The notes under the pieces are model-generated. The model ran no database searches and had not been told where the DNA came from. It saw only the letters and a program-made list of their open reading frames with translations. DNA of 64,000 nt from Leptospira meyeri. GTDB lineage: Bacteria; Spirochaetota; Leptospiria; Leptospirales; Leptospiraceae. The position numbers and the translations under genes are program-made. The stretch spans positions 1,458,001-1,522,000 of the forward strand of contig NZ_SORO01000001.1 of the NCBI RefSeq assembly GCF_004368965.1, written 5' to 3'. Below are positions 49,346-60,556 of the stretch, piece after piece. Numbering within the stretch: the first letter of the stretch is position 1; every line of letters starts with the position of its first letter.

Positions 49346-50431
49346 ATGCAGGCTTTTTTGGTTTTAGCAAACGGAACGGTCATGAAGGGCCGATCCTTCG
49401 GTGCAAATAAAAATTCGATTGGTGAGGTAGTCTTTAACACCTCTATGGCGGGATATCAGGAAATCATCACTGATCCTTCCTACAAAGGCCAACTCGTGAC
49501 CCTCACTTACCCGATGATTGGGAACTACGGTATCAATCCAGACGATATGGAATCTGATAAGATCCAAGCTTCTGGACTCATTGTCAAAGAATATGTCAAA
49601 CGACCTTCCAACTTCCAGTCCAAAGAAACTCTGAGTGAGTTTCTCATTCGGTTTGGAGTTCCCGCCATCGAAGGGATCGATACTCGTAAACTAACACGTA
49701 TTATTCGAAACTCAGGTGCGATGTCTTGCGGAATTTTTATCAGCGAAACCTATGAAGATTCTTTTTTAGAGACAGTGAAAAATGCACCTTCCATGGAAGG
49801 GCAAGACCTTGCACAAGTAGTCACTTGTGAAAAACCGTATGTATTTGGAGCGCATTCTCCAAGCAAATTTAAACTTGCTGTCTATGACTTTGGAATCAAA
49901 AGAAATATTCTCAAACTTCTCGATGCAGCAGGATTCAACGTACACGTATTCCCTGCCAAAACCAAAGCAGAAGACTTACTAAAAGATGGATTTGATGCTT
50001 TTTTCTTATCCAATGGGCCAGGGGATCCTGCTCCTTTGGATTATGCCATCTCTTCTGCAAAAGCCATTATGGATGCAAAAAAGCCATTGTTTGGAATTTG
50101 TTTAGGACACCAGATCATTGGGTTGGCTCTTGGAAAAAAGACAGCCAAACTTAAGTTCGGTCACCGAGGCGGAAACCACCCTGTTCGAAACGAAGAAACA
50201 GGGAAAATTGAAATCACATCTCAAAACCATGGGTTCCATGTTCTGGGAGAGTCAACAAGTGAGATGCCAATTACAAGGATCAATTTGTTCGACAATACGG
50301 TTGCTGGACTAAAAACCAAAGGTCTTCCGGTAATGGCAGTCCAATACCATCCAGAAGCTTGCCCAGGTCCACACGACTCAGCTTATCATTTTCAAGAATT
50401 TTATACTATGGTAGAATCCTCTAAATCGTAA
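49346..50431 (+). CDS. carA: Carbamoyl-phosphate synthase small subunit
   Basis: 361 residues from the ATG at 49346, a normal CarA start ([15 protein letters not shown]). N-terminal domain then class I glutamine amidotransferase: [16 protein letters not shown] has the catalytic Cys, and [15 protein letters not shown] has the His and Glu. It supplies ammonia from glutamine to CarB for arginine and pyrimidine synthesis. carB is not in the window. The upstream in-frame TTG start at 49307 adds a non-homologous segment. Confidence 0.95.
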   Translation: MQAFLVLANGTVMKGRSFGANKNSIGEVVFNTSMAGYQEIITDPSYKGQLVTLTYPMIGNYGINPDDMESDKIQASGLIVKEYVKRPSNFQSKETLSEFLIRFGVPAIEGIDTRKLTRIIRNSGAMSCGIFISETYEDSFLETVKNAPSMEGQDLAQVVTCEKPYVFGAHSPSKFKLAVYDFGIKRNILKLLDAAGFNVHVFPAKTKAEDLLKDGFDAFFLSNGPGDPAPLDYAISSAKAIMDAKKPLFGICLGHQIIGLALGKKTAKLKFGHRGGNHPVRNEETGKIEITSQNHGFHVLGESTSEMPITRINLFDNTVAGLKTKGLPVMAVQYHPEACPGPHDSAYHFQEFYTMVESSKS

Positions 50432-50457
50432 GATTTGGCTAAATAGTGAGGTGATTC

Positions 50458-50643
50458 ATGTCATACGGTGAAGATAAAAATTTTTGGGGAATCCCATACG
50501 GAACAGAAATTTCAGCAGAAGCATTTGTAAAAGATATTTGGGATCCAAGTACAGATGAAATACTAACGCCAAAACAATTTTTTGGACTTGGTTGGGGAGT
50601 CAACCTACATGCCCTTGGTCGACGAGTGGGCGTGATCAAATAA
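50458..50643 (+). CDS. Small conserved-type protein, 61 residues
   Basis: Starts with ATG at 50458 after GTGAGG. It is aromatic and Gly-rich: KNFWGIPYGTEISAEAFVKD and TPKQFFGLGWGVNLHALG. No signal or membrane segment. The FxGIPY-type start resembles small DUF5808-like proteins, but this is weak. Function unknown. It ends 39 bases inside the convergent DUF1574 gene. Confidence 0.65.
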   Translation: MSYGEDKNFWGIPYGTEISAEAFVKDIWDPSTDEILTPKQFFGLGWGVNLHALGRRVGVIK

Positions 50644-51648
50644 CACTCTTTTCAATAACAAAGAAAACGCATCTTTTCCTTTTTGGTTGAGATGCGTTAA
50701 GTCAGCAAAATACTGATACTCCTCTAAAAACTCAGACTTAAAATCCAAAACTTTTACTTTCTTTCGATTAGGATCTTCCGTGATCGTTTTAAAAAAACCA
50801 TCAGCTACTAAGTTTGCTTCTGTTTTGAGTATATCCCTCTCCATTTTTGGTGAAAAAGGAATTCGAAGGAATATGATCTCTAAATTTTGTTTTTCCCAAA
50901 CTCGAACACATTCTAACCACAATTGAATGGATAAATCCCGCCTTCCCGCCAAGACCTGTGTATTTAAATTTGGAAAAATTTCTGATTCTAATAATGTAGG
51001 ATCATTACCTATCGATTTCCAAACCCAAGCACCTTGTTGATTTTCCATACTATCTTTAATGTACAAATACTCTTGTTTTCTTCGCGGAATATCATTTTGA
51101 GCAGCCGGATCATATACCAAACGATTTATATTGGAACTGAGACCGAAATAAGGAAATACCTTAACAAGCAATTTCCAACTCAAATCTGTTAGGTTAGAAA
51201 AGTAAGCCTTCCTTAATAACGGATCTGTGATTGTATATTTGGACAAATTGCCAAAGGAATAAAACAATTGTCGGTTTGCATCGGTGACTGAGTTTTTACT
51301 TGTATTTAATGGAGATAAGTTTACATATACTTTCTTTAGTTTAGGTAATTGGTGGATAACATCCAAAGAATCGGAAAGAATTCCTTCCGGTTGTTGGCTC
51401 GGTTTCGGAAGGTATAAAACTTCTTCTTTCGATAGCCCTTCTATTTCCGCGAATGTGTCAGGTGAAATCCCACTAACAATCTGACTGTCTCCCAAAACCA
51501 GAATCTTTGCTTCCTTATAGACCATACGTTGATTCGCTAAATACCAATAAGCAGAAGTGGTTTCACAAAACTGAATCATCCATCCTTCTGTTATATGCAT
51601 CCAAAGAGAAATGGCTAGAAATGTAATAAAAAAATAACGTAACTTCAT
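50605..51648 (-). CDS. DUF1574/SGNH-like partner of the MBOAT acyltransferase
   Basis: About 347 residues from ATG 51648, eight bases after the MBOAT stop. N-terminal signal-anchor (RYFFITFLAISLWMHITEG), then KILVLGDSQIVSGISP with the SGNH-type nucleophile GDS, and FADLTHLNQKGKDAFS with D and H of the triad near the end. Such proteins (AlgX/AlgJ- and DUF1574-like) work with MBOAT proteins to add acetyl or other acyl groups to surface glycans, from the periplasm. The acceptor is unknown. Overlaps the convergent small gene by 39 bases. Confidence 0.8.
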   Translation of the reverse strand: MKLRYFFITFLAISLWMHITEGWMIQFCETTSAYWYLANQRMVYKEAKILVLGDSQIVSGISPDTFAEIEGLSKEEVLYLPKPSQQPEGILSDSLDVIHQLPKLKKVYVNLSPLNTSKNSVTDANRQLFYSFGNLSKYTITDPLLRKAYFSNLTDLSWKLLVKVFPYFGLSSNINRLVYDPAAQNDIPRRKQEYLYIKDSMENQQGAWVWKSIGNDPTLLESEIFPNLNTQVLAGRRDLSIQLWLECVRVWEKQNLEIIFLRIPFSPKMERDILKTEANLVADGFFKTITEDPNRKKVKVLDFKSEFLEEYQYFADLTHLNQKGKDAFSLLLKRVLFDHAHSSTKGM

Positions 51649-51656
51649 AATGATCT

Positions 51657-53054
51657 TTAAAACTGAAAATAGAAAAAATCCTCTTTCCCAAACGGAGAAA
51701 ATAACGAAAACCAAAGAAATAAAATAAAAAACATAAAAAGAAATTTATATGGCTTTGCGGATATAAAAAAGTTCGGACGTTCTGTATCTTTGGTTTCTTG
51801 CCAAAAATCAAAAACGACCAATGGTAATGCTGTCCAAAGAATCATCAATGGAATTGAGGACAAACTTGGTAAGGAAGATAAATTTTGTAATATTAACTTT
51901 GTTTCAGAAGGAGATTGGATACGAAATAATAACAATCCCAATGAAAAACTATAAAAAGTAAAAAAGGTGCCAACAAGAGAGACAAACCTTATTTTCTCCT
52001 TTACCAAACCGTAATGTTTAAGGCAACGGTAGAGAACCAAACATAAGCCCAAATAAATTCCCCAAATAACAAATCCATATCCGGCACCGTGCCAAATCCC
52101 TGCAAGAAACCAAACTACCATTAAATTTAAATTTTCACGAAGGAAACCATGACGATTGCCACCTAACTTAATATAAACATAATCTCGTAGCCATGTTGAA
52201 AGGGAAATATGCCATTTTGACCAAAACTCTGATGGATTCGAAGAAAAAAATGGTCTTTTGAAATTGTTCATAAGCTGGAAGCCCATCATCTCCGCAAGGC
52301 CCATAGCACAAAGGGAATAACCAAAAAAATCTGCATACACTTGGAAAGCAATGACTGGGGCCACAATCCATAGTATCCCAGGTTCTAAAGATTCAAAAGA
52401 GAAAGCATGAATTTCTACATATCTAGAAAATGGATCAGCGATTGTGGATTTAATGAAAACCCCCCAGAAAAATAACGAAATGCCATTCCATATCTTTTCT
52501 TTAGTGATGATTTGTTCAGATTCTATTTGTGGAATTAAATTTCCCGGTCTTTCAATCGGTCCAAGAAGTAACAACGGGAAAAACAAATCATAAATTGCAA
52601 AAGTTAAAAAGTTTTTTGTAGGATTGATTCGTTTATCATAAACTTCAATTAAGTAACTAATGTTATGGAATGTATAAAATGAAATACCAATAGGTAAAAT
52701 AATTTCGGGTTTCCAAACAAGTCCAGGAAAACCAAAACTGATTTTTAAATCAGAAAACAACTGCCAAACAAACATAAAATATTTAAAAGCTGCTAGATAA
52801 ATTAAATTTGAACTTACCCCAAATATAAACATAATCTTCCGCTTTTGACCCAATTGATTCGAAAGATATCTTGCCAAAGAGTAATTAAAAATTACGGAAG
52901 TTAGTAGTAAAATGGTGGGGTTAACTCCCCACTGAGAATAGAAATATATCCCAAAGAAAAGAAGTAGGTATTTGCGAACACGGCTGGAAACGAAATAGTA
53001 AATTAAATAAAAGAAAAGAAAATGAAAAAGAAAGGAAATCGAGTTAAATAACAC
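51657..53054 (-). CDS. MBOAT-family membrane O-acyltransferase (AlgI-like)
   Basis: 465 residues, about eleven helices. WSKWHISLSTWLRDYVYIKL and GGNRHG followed by FLAGIWHGAGYGFVIWG, with the catalytic His, are the classical motifs of the AlgI/PatA-like group. It passes an acyl group across the inner membrane to a periplasmic partner, here most likely the DUF1574 protein encoded next. The gene begins nine bases after the GAF protein stop. Confidence 0.93.
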   Translation of the reverse strand: MLFNSISFLFHFLFFYLIYYFVSSRVRKYLLLFFGIYFYSQWGVNPTILLLTSVIFNYSLARYLSNQLGQKRKIMFIFGVSSNLIYLAAFKYFMFVWQLFSDLKISFGFPGLVWKPEIILPIGISFYTFHNISYLIEVYDKRINPTKNFLTFAIYDLFFPLLLLGPIERPGNLIPQIESEQIITKEKIWNGISLFFWGVFIKSTIADPFSRYVEIHAFSFESLEPGILWIVAPVIAFQVYADFFGYSLCAMGLAEMMGFQLMNNFKRPFFSSNPSEFWSKWHISLSTWLRDYVYIKLGGNRHGFLRENLNLMVVWFLAGIWHGAGYGFVIWGIYLGLCLVLYRCLKHYGLVKEKIRFVSLVGTFFTFYSFSLGLLLFRIQSPSETKLILQNLSSLPSLSSIPLMILWTALPLVVFDFWQETKDTERPNFFISAKPYKFLFMFFILFLWFSLFSPFGKEDFFYFQF

Positions 53055-53063
53055 AAACGTTAC

Positions 53064-55286
53064 TTAGGCTTCTTCAACCATTTCCAAAAATTGATTTTTG
53101 TCCTTGGTGTCATCCGGATAAGATAAATTTAAAACGCGGTAAGTGGCACGAAATGAACCAATGATAGCTTCTTCTTTTTTTGCAAAAGAGGATTTGATTT
53201 TTTTGATGACTACTTCAGTTTCTTCTTTGTCTTTTCCGTGAAGTACCATTGCAAATTTTCCTTGGCCTACTCTAGTAAAAAAGTCCAATTCCCCAATATG
53301 ATCCATCATAGTTTTACGAAGAACGTCCGCATAACGAGCGAATGTTCCAGCACCTACCAAATGAATCATTCTGGATACATTTTGAATTTTGAATAAAGAA
53401 ACGGTAAAATTCAAATTCATCTGAGACGATTTTTCGATTTCGCTCAAAATTCGAGATTCTAAAGGATTGAATGGATTCCTAAATAACGCTTCTTTTTCTT
53501 GTAAAATCAAAAGATTTGCAAATACAGGGGCCGAAGTCTCTAAAAGAGTTACTGCCACATCTCTTGTTGTGTCTGTCCAAGCAGACCCAGTCGAATGGAC
53601 AATTACCATTCCCACAAGCCAATTCAAATTGATAATAGGAAGAATGGTAAACTCATTCATGATCCCTAACTCATCATTTGTAAAAATTGATTTAAGTTCC
53701 GAGTCTTCTCTAAAATTCTCTAACTTATAAACACCTGGAACGTTTGATACCATTCCGACTATATCTGAGTCTTTGCTAAGTTTAAAATCTTTGATCCGTT
53801 CCGGTAAAATAAAATTAGAACCAAACACAATATAGTCGGATCTAGTTTCGGAATCCAACACCAAAAAGGAAAACTGTTTTACGCCCAATTTGTTTTTAAT
53901 ATTATCAATGAGAAGATCATAGGCTTCGTCCATTTTTCTTACACGGGCAAATTCTCTAGCAGATTGTAATACAGATTCATTGATACCGATGACCTCTTTT
54001 GCCTGTATTAAATTGTCATTCATCAATTCAAATTCCGATACTCTTTCAAAGACCGAACCTGCGATATCACCAACAATTTTTGCAAACTCTAAATCATCTG
54101 TAATGTATTCTTCTCCGTTGATCAGTTTACCAAGAGACAATACTCCAAAGCACTTTTGCCCGTGCCGAATGGGAACGAGGATTTCGGAACCCATTTCATT
54201 TAATAAATTCAATTCCCGGTTGGGCAAACGTGATGATTTAAACTCACCTGCATAAATAACAGTTTCCGAATCAGAAATACGAGAATAAATTTCATCGTTT
54301 GGAGAGAGATACCAAGAATCCTTCGATTGAATTCCTTGTGCCGCAACAGCTTCCCATTTCGGATTTTTTGGGTTTGTGGAAGTTAAGACAACAACTGAAT
54401 TGCAACCTACTTGCCCAATCAAACTATAAACTAAGTTGTCAAAGTAATCAGAAAATTCTTTAGAGGATGCAATTTCCTTGGTGATTTCAAATATGGCTTG
54501 GTAATTTTCGATTCGTTTTTTAGAAGCAAGATGATAAGACATTGGTGCCGTTCCAAAGTCAGATTCGTCATCAAACAGTACATCTTCGCCAATAGGAGCT
54601 GGATCATCCTTTGCCTGCCTTAACGGCTGCTTGGCTGCTTCCCTCTTTGCATCATTTTCCCATTCATCAAAAATATTGACTTCTGGAAGTGGGGCATCGG
54701 GCTCAGAGATATCATCATGAAAGTCACGATCAATCAAATCATCACCAAACTCTGGTTCGTTTGCCTTTGGTGGTTCTGGTATCGGGTTAGGTTCCGGAGT
54801 TTCTGGTAGTTCTGCTTCTACTTCAGGAGAAGATTCTTCATCCGAAGGCAAATCAAAATCTAAATCAGGCTCCACTAATGGCTCAGATTCTGAATCTTCA
54901 TCGGAGATAGGTTGGTAATCATTCGAACCATTCTCTAAATCATTTTCTAACTGTGGAAGTGGGTTTTCATCCCATTCCTCATCCGCCAAGTCACCAAAAT
55001 CGGCATCCGTCAACTCAGGTATATCACTGAGGTCAAACTCCTCTTCTCCATCTGGATTCGGAAGATCACCAATTTCTGTAGCGAGTGTATCCGGGAAACT
55101 ATCGTCTAACCATTCTGAGTCGGAATCTTTAATTGAAACGGAATCTACAATAGGAGATTCAATTTCTTCACGAAAGTGTTCTGCTTTTTTCAATAAAGAC
55201 GGCTTGTCTTGAGGATTAGTTGGAGATTTTGGAGCCTGGGAACCCGAAGTCTTTTTAATTTCTTCGGCTCTATCGAGAAGTCCCAC
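53064..55286 (-). CDS. Acidic protein with two GAF domains and a degenerate GGDEF-like domain
   Basis: 740 residues. Residues 1-255 are low complexity and strongly acidic, rich in Asp, Glu and Pro. GAF 1 is at about 265-400 (VGCNSVVVLTSTNP, ILVPIRHGQKCFGVLSLGKL), GAF 2 at about 430-600 (LGVKQFSFLVLD, ILPIINLNWLVGMVIVHS). The C-terminal 120 residues resemble a GGDEF domain (LSEIEKSSQ, DVLRKTMMDHIGELDFFTRVG), but the signature is GQGKF instead of GGDEF, so diguanylate cyclase activity is not expected; nucleotide binding remains possible. It starts two bases after the acidic repeat gene, suggesting a functional pair. Cytoplasmic. Confidence 0.78.
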   Translation of the reverse strand: MGLLDRAEEIKKTSGSQAPKSPTNPQDKPSLLKKAEHFREEIESPIVDSVSIKDSDSEWLDDSFPDTLATEIGDLPNPDGEEEFDLSDIPELTDADFGDLADEEWDENPLPQLENDLENGSNDYQPISDEDSESEPLVEPDLDFDLPSDEESSPEVEAELPETPEPNPIPEPPKANEPEFGDDLIDRDFHDDISEPDAPLPEVNIFDEWENDAKREAAKQPLRQAKDDPAPIGEDVLFDDESDFGTAPMSYHLASKKRIENYQAIFEITKEIASSKEFSDYFDNLVYSLIGQVGCNSVVVLTSTNPKNPKWEAVAAQGIQSKDSWYLSPNDEIYSRISDSETVIYAGEFKSSRLPNRELNLLNEMGSEILVPIRHGQKCFGVLSLGKLINGEEYITDDLEFAKIVGDIAGSVFERVSEFELMNDNLIQAKEVIGINESVLQSAREFARVRKMDEAYDLLIDNIKNKLGVKQFSFLVLDSETRSDYIVFGSNFILPERIKDFKLSKDSDIVGMVSNVPGVYKLENFREDSELKSIFTNDELGIMNEFTILPIINLNWLVGMVIVHSTGSAWTDTTRDVAVTLLETSAPVFANLLILQEKEALFRNPFNPLESRILSEIEKSSQMNLNFTVSLFKIQNVSRMIHLVGAGTFARYADVLRKTMMDHIGELDFFTRVGQGKFAMVLHGKDKEETEVVIKKIKSSFAKKEEAIIGSFRATYRVLNLSYPDDTKDKNQFLEMVEEA

Positions 55287-55288
55287 TT

Positions 55289-57508
55289 TTATAACTCCAA
55301 TTCTTTCATCATTTTTTTGTATAACTCGAAGTATTGTGATTTCGAGAACTCTCTGATGACCTCATCAGGAAGATTACCGAGTAGGTTGTCTAAATATCCT
55401 AGGACCTTTTTACGATCACCAACAGATAGATTTTCGCCACCCGCATCAGCAAATGCGTCTTCTGAGGAAGACCGTTTTTCTTCCGGTGCAGATACATCTG
55501 ATTTACGGAGTTCTTCCAATGGAGAGAGTTTTCCTTCCATTGCATATTCATCTAAATCAACTTCAAATTCCTCTGAATCATCACTTGCAAGTGTGGGAGT
55601 TCTTGTTTCTTTTGATAAGTCAGGAACTGATAAATCAAAACTATCATCAACAGCAGAGTCAGTAGTAAAATCACCGAAATCCATATCGGCTTCGTGTTCC
55701 ACTAGATTATCTTCATCACCGATCTGTTCTGATAAAGAAAAATCTTCTTCAATTGGAAGATCTGCAATATCTTCCAATCCTTCACCCGGAAGTTCTTCAC
55801 CAAGAATTTCATCCAAACTTTCTGCCGAAAGAGTGATATCTTCTTGTTCAGCTTCCTCTTCTCCTGATGCAGTGATGTTTTCTAATTCCTCCATCGATAA
55901 GGCAATGGACTCGTCTTCTTCGTCCTCTGCCATCAAATCGGATTTTGGAGTTAACTCCTCTTCGTATGGGAGTGGTGCTCGATCAAAACTATCAACAAGT
56001 TCTTCTTCTGAACTTTCTTCCGTATCAGAAGCAGAAGCAATGGATTCCAATTCTTCCATAGAAAGAGCAATCGGACCTTCATCTTCTTCCTCAGAAGATT
56101 CAAATCCTTCCATCTGACCTTCCAGACCTTCGGCTGAACTTTCTGCTTCTTCTTGTTCCGCTTCAGATTCGGTTTCTCCTAAATCAAAACCGAAGTCATC
56201 ACCAAGATCAGTTTCTAATTCGTCGGTTTCTTCAATATCAAAACTTACGGAATCATCTGACTCTTCAACTGGATCACTAGCAATGATATTTCCAAGTTCA
56301 TCTGGGCTTAAGGTAATAGATTCATCTTCTATTTCTTCGTTTAAGATGTCAGAAGTCGGTTCTTCAAAATCCTCTTCAATGGCTTCGCCAGAAATATTTT
56401 CTAACTCTTCTAAGGATAATGTGAGCGGGCCTTCGTCCTCTTCTTCTTGCAACGATGGTTCTTCTTCTGGTGTTTCAAATTCACCACCTAACAAATCAAA
56501 TCCGCTTTCGTCATCAGAGAAACTTGGTAAGTCTGATTCTTCATCGGATGTTAAAAATTCTTCTTCAGAACCTAATGTTTCTTCTAAACTAGCTTCTCCA
56601 CCTGCTCCTAGGATACTTCCAAGTTCTTCATCAGATAGAGTAAGATTTTCATCTTCTTTGTTTTTTCCGAATAGTTCCTCTTCTTCTGGGTCCACTAGAG
56701 GTTTGAATTCGCTTTCCTCTTCTTCATTTCCAGGTCCTAAATCATCTTTAGGTATAAATGAATCTTCGTCATGGTCGGTTAAATCAAATTGTGGTTTACC
56801 TTCTTCATCGAAGGTTAGATTTGTATCAATTTCCGAATCGTCTAAGTCTAAATCTAGATCGGAATGTTCATCGATTAAATCATTTCTATGATCTTCATCG
56901 CCAAATTGAGGACGTTCCGTTTCCCCTAAGTGATCTTCCTCTTCCAAATTCCCTGTGATGTTTTCTAATTCTTCTAGAGAAAGTGAAATGGGGCCATCCT
57001 CTTCCTCTTCTAAATCCTGTTTGGATTTTTTAGAAGTTAGAATTCCATCTTCACCATTAAGAATCGATTCAATTTCTTTATCAAGATCGATTAAATCATC
57101 ATCAAATTCTAATTCAAGGTCTTCATCATCAATTTCGTTATACGTTTGTTTGGCGGAAGTATTAGGCTTTTCATTTTCTGACTCCTCTTCGTAGTCGGAA
57201 AAATCAGCATGAATGTCTTCATCATGCAAAATGGGGTCTTCTTCCCCAAGTAAATTTAAGTCAGAATCTAAATCTATATCTAATAAATCATCATAGGAAT
57301 CGGAGGAAGCAACCATATCTGAAATGGAATCATCTTCATCATCAAAAGCAGAGATATCTTCTAGGTTTGGGGCCTCGATTCCAGGTGATACATCCAAGTC
57401 ATCGTCACCCATATCAAAATCATCCAAATCCAAAGAAAACGAGTCTTCATCGAGTATAGGTTCGATGTTTTCTAGATCTTCGTTTTTATTCTGTTCTTGA
57501 TCCGCCAT
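55289..57508 (-). CDS. Very acidic repeat protein with short LS-x-E-x-L motifs, unknown
   Basis: 739 residues, mostly Asp, Glu, Ser and Leu, and very likely disordered for residues 1-670. Seven copies of an 11-residue motif of the form [IL]-[AST]-LS-x-[ED]-[ES]-L-x-x-I lie at residues 174-184, 289-299, 362-372, 398-408, 480-490, 535-545 and 558-568. The last 55 residues (GDRKKVLGYLDNLLGNLPDE onwards) form a small helical domain. No signal or membrane segment is seen. It looks like a scaffold that displays several binding peptides. The partner GAF protein lies two bases downstream. Sequence composition makes homology claims risky; the ORF is clear because no stop occurs over 2.2 kb and the neighbours are closely spaced. 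Confidence 0.78.
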   Translation of the reverse strand: MADQEQNKNEDLENIEPILDEDSFSLDLDDFDMGDDDLDVSPGIEAPNLEDISAFDDEDDSISDMVASSDSYDDLLDIDLDSDLNLLGEEDPILHDEDIHADFSDYEEESENEKPNTSAKQTYNEIDDEDLELEFDDDLIDLDKEIESILNGEDGILTSKKSKQDLEEEEDGPISLSLEELENITGNLEEEDHLGETERPQFGDEDHRNDLIDEHSDLDLDLDDSEIDTNLTFDEEGKPQFDLTDHDEDSFIPKDDLGPGNEEEESEFKPLVDPEEEELFGKNKEDENLTLSDEELGSILGAGGEASLEETLGSEEEFLTSDEESDLPSFSDDESGFDLLGGEFETPEEEPSLQEEEDEGPLTLSLEELENISGEAIEEDFEEPTSDILNEEIEDESITLSPDELGNIIASDPVEESDDSVSFDIEETDELETDLGDDFGFDLGETESEAEQEEAESSAEGLEGQMEGFESSEEEDEGPIALSMEELESIASASDTEESSEEELVDSFDRAPLPYEEELTPKSDLMAEDEEDESIALSMEELENITASGEEEAEQEDITLSAESLDEILGEELPGEGLEDIADLPIEEDFSLSEQIGDEDNLVEHEADMDFGDFTTDSAVDDSFDLSVPDLSKETRTPTLASDDSEEFEVDLDEYAMEGKLSPLEELRKSDVSAPEEKRSSSEDAFADAGGENLSVGDRKKVLGYLDNLLGNLPDEVIREFSKSQYFELYKKMMKELEL
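55805..56989 (-). repeat. Seven short protein-level repeats in the acidic protein
   Basis: DNA positions of the motif on the minus strand: 56957-56989, 56612-56644, 56393-56425, 56285-56317, 56039-56071, 55874-55906 and 55805-55837. Examples are ISLSLEELENI, LTLSDEELGSI and IALSMEELESI. They are spaced irregularly (23-115 residues). Confidence 0.8.
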
Positions 57509-57517
57509 TCGCCTCGA

Positions 57518-57814
57518 TTACCGTTTTCCCAAATTTAGTACCTGGCCATCCTCTAACGGCTGCTCCAAGATACTGTCCTCCATTTTGATCTGCGTTCCGG
57601 GTACGTATCCACCCGCCATTTCAATCAAATCCTTTCCATTTGAACCCGCTTCCAATGAATAAAATCCGGGATTCAATACGGGTCCCTCAATTCTAACACG
57701 AATCGGCTCTTCAGAATAGATTCTTTTTCGCAAATCAGGGTTTTCCTTTAAGTAATAGAATCCGCCTAATAGTACCGTTACCAATACAGAACGTCGAATC
57801 CAATCTATAGCCAA
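57518..57814 (-). CDS. Small membrane-anchored SLBB (beta-grasp) protein
   Basis: 98 residues. An N-terminal hydrophobic helix (SVLVTVLLGGFYYL) is followed by VRIEGPVLNPGFYSLEAGSNGKDLIEMAGGY, typical of soluble ligand-binding beta-grasp (SLBB) domains as in ComEA and capsule export proteins. The start is TTG with AGGGGG seven bases upstream; a possible hairpin (TCCCCCT at 57821-57827 with AGGGGGA at 57848-57855) could cover that site. It begins 47 bases after atpC and ends nine bases before the acidic gene, linking this group to the ATP synthase operon. Confidence 0.75.
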   Translation of the reverse strand: MAIDWIRRSVLVTVLLGGFYYLKENPDLRKRIYSEEPIRVRIEGPVLNPGFYSLEAGSNGKDLIEMAGGYVPGTQIKMEDSILEQPLEDGQVLNLGKR

Positions 57815-57861
57815 AGGAAATCCCCCTCTGGTTTATTTTCGGCAAGAAGGGGGGAAAAAAA

Positions 57862-58242
57862 TTAACGTTCGTGCAGTAAAATGCGAACTTTTGCTTTCTT
57901 TAGTAGAATTTCTTTGTCTTTGGAAATGGGAAGGGCTTCCGCTTCCTCGAGGAGTTCTACCGCGTGGTCGTGTGACAAATCGTCTTCAGAATCCCCACCT
58001 TCGGTAAGAACTCTGATTTGGTCGTTTCTCACTTCACAGAATCCTCCGTCGATGGCGATGCGGAATTCTTTTCCAGCCGTATGCAATTTGATCAGCCCAA
58101 AATCGAGTTGGGAGACAAGGGTTGCATGGCCTGGTAAAATTCCAAAATAACCGACAGAACCAGGCAAAATCACTGATTCTGCCTTGCCCTGGTAAAGGAT
58201 TTTGTCAGGAGAGATGACTGTTAAAGTCAGTTCTTTACTCAT
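57862..58242 (-). CDS. atpC: F-type ATP synthase epsilon subunit
   Basis: 126 residues. LTVISPDKILYQGKAESVILPGSVGYFGILPGHATLVS is the beta-sandwich of subunit epsilon, with a C-terminal helical hairpin (SHDHAVELLEEAEALP). It belongs to the central stalk and regulates rotation. It begins five bases after atpD, last of the eight-gene operon. Confidence 0.96.
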   Translation of the reverse strand: MSKELTLTVISPDKILYQGKAESVILPGSVGYFGILPGHATLVSQLDFGLIKLHTAGKEFRIAIDGGFCEVRNDQIRVLTEGGDSEDDLSHDHAVELLEEAEALPISKDKEILLKKAKVRILLHER

Positions 58243-58247
58243 CCTGA

Positions 58248-59675
<1,428 letters not shown>

Positions 59676-60545
59676 TTAGGAGATGGCTTCCGCTCCCCCT
59701 ACGATTTCTGAAATTTCCTGTGTAATTTTTGCCTGACGAACTCGGTTGTATCCGCGAGTCAGAAGTTTGATCATCTCACCAGCCGCATCTGTCGCCGCTT
59801 TCATCGCTACTCTACGTGCAATATGTTCGGAAGCTACCGACTCCAAAATGATCTTAACAAAAGTTGTTTTGATCACCATCGGAAGAAGGTTTTCCAAAAT
59901 TGTTTTTGGATCCGGTTCATACAACACTTCCGGGCCAGAAGAACCTTTGGAACTTGTATCTTCCATTGATAACGGAAGAACCGTTGTGATCTCTGGTTTC
60001 TGAGTTGCTGCTGAATAGTAGTGAGTGGAAATAATTTCAACAGAATCCACTGATTCATTTGCAAAACGTTCCATAAAGTAAGTTGCAAGTTCGTTCGCTT
60101 CTTTACTTCCCGCTTTGTCATCAATATTGGTATGTGTTGTCACCAACTCAACCTTTGCAAATTTAAAGAAAGCAATGGCTTTTTTCCCTGCGGCATGGAC
60201 TTCTACTTCCACACCTTTTGACTTCAACTCTTCGATTCGGTTTTTGACCATCCGAAGAAGATTGGAGTTAAAACCACCACATAACCCACGGTTTGCGGCG
60301 ATTGCAAGGATAGCAACTTTTCGGATTTTATCCGGCTTCCTTAAGTAAGGGCTGTGGATGATCCCAGCAAGGCTAGACAAAGAAGAAACCAACTCACGAG
60401 TTAAATCAGCGTATGGTTTCGCCGCATTCACTTTGTTAGTGGCTTTTTTTGCCTTTGCCGTGGAGACCATCTCCATGGTTCGAGTGATTTTTCTCGTGTT
60501 TTTAACCGAGTTAATCCTCTTTTTTATCTCACGCGGTGTCGCCAA
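59676..60545 (-). CDS. atpG: F-type ATP synthase gamma subunit
   Basis: 289 residues. N-terminal [20 protein letters not shown] and C-terminal [25 protein letters not shown] form the coiled coil that rotates in F1. A normal gamma without the redox insertion of chloroplasts. Eleven bases after atpA. Confidence 0.97.
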   Translation of the reverse strand: MATPREIKKRINSVKNTRKITRTMEMVSTAKAKKATNKVNAAKPYADLTRELVSSLSSLAGIIHSPYLRKPDKIRKVAILAIAANRGLCGGFNSNLLRMVKNRIEELKSKGVEVEVHAAGKKAIAFFKFAKVELVTTHTNIDDKAGSKEANELATYFMERFANESVDSVEIISTHYYSAATQKPEITTVLPLSMEDTSSKGSSGPEVLYEPDPKTILENLLPMVIKTTFVKIILESVASEHIARRVAMKAATDAAGEMIKLLTRGYNRVRQAKITQEISEIVGGAEAIS

Positions 60546-60556
60546 GATCTTTCCCC

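Noticed and set aside
55209..56891. Long plus-strand frames rich in Ser (55209-56117 and 56283-56891).
   Set aside because: They are complements of the Asp/Glu-rich minus-strand gene: GAA/GAT codons read as TTC/ATC and, in another frame, as Ser codons. No ribosome site or family pattern.
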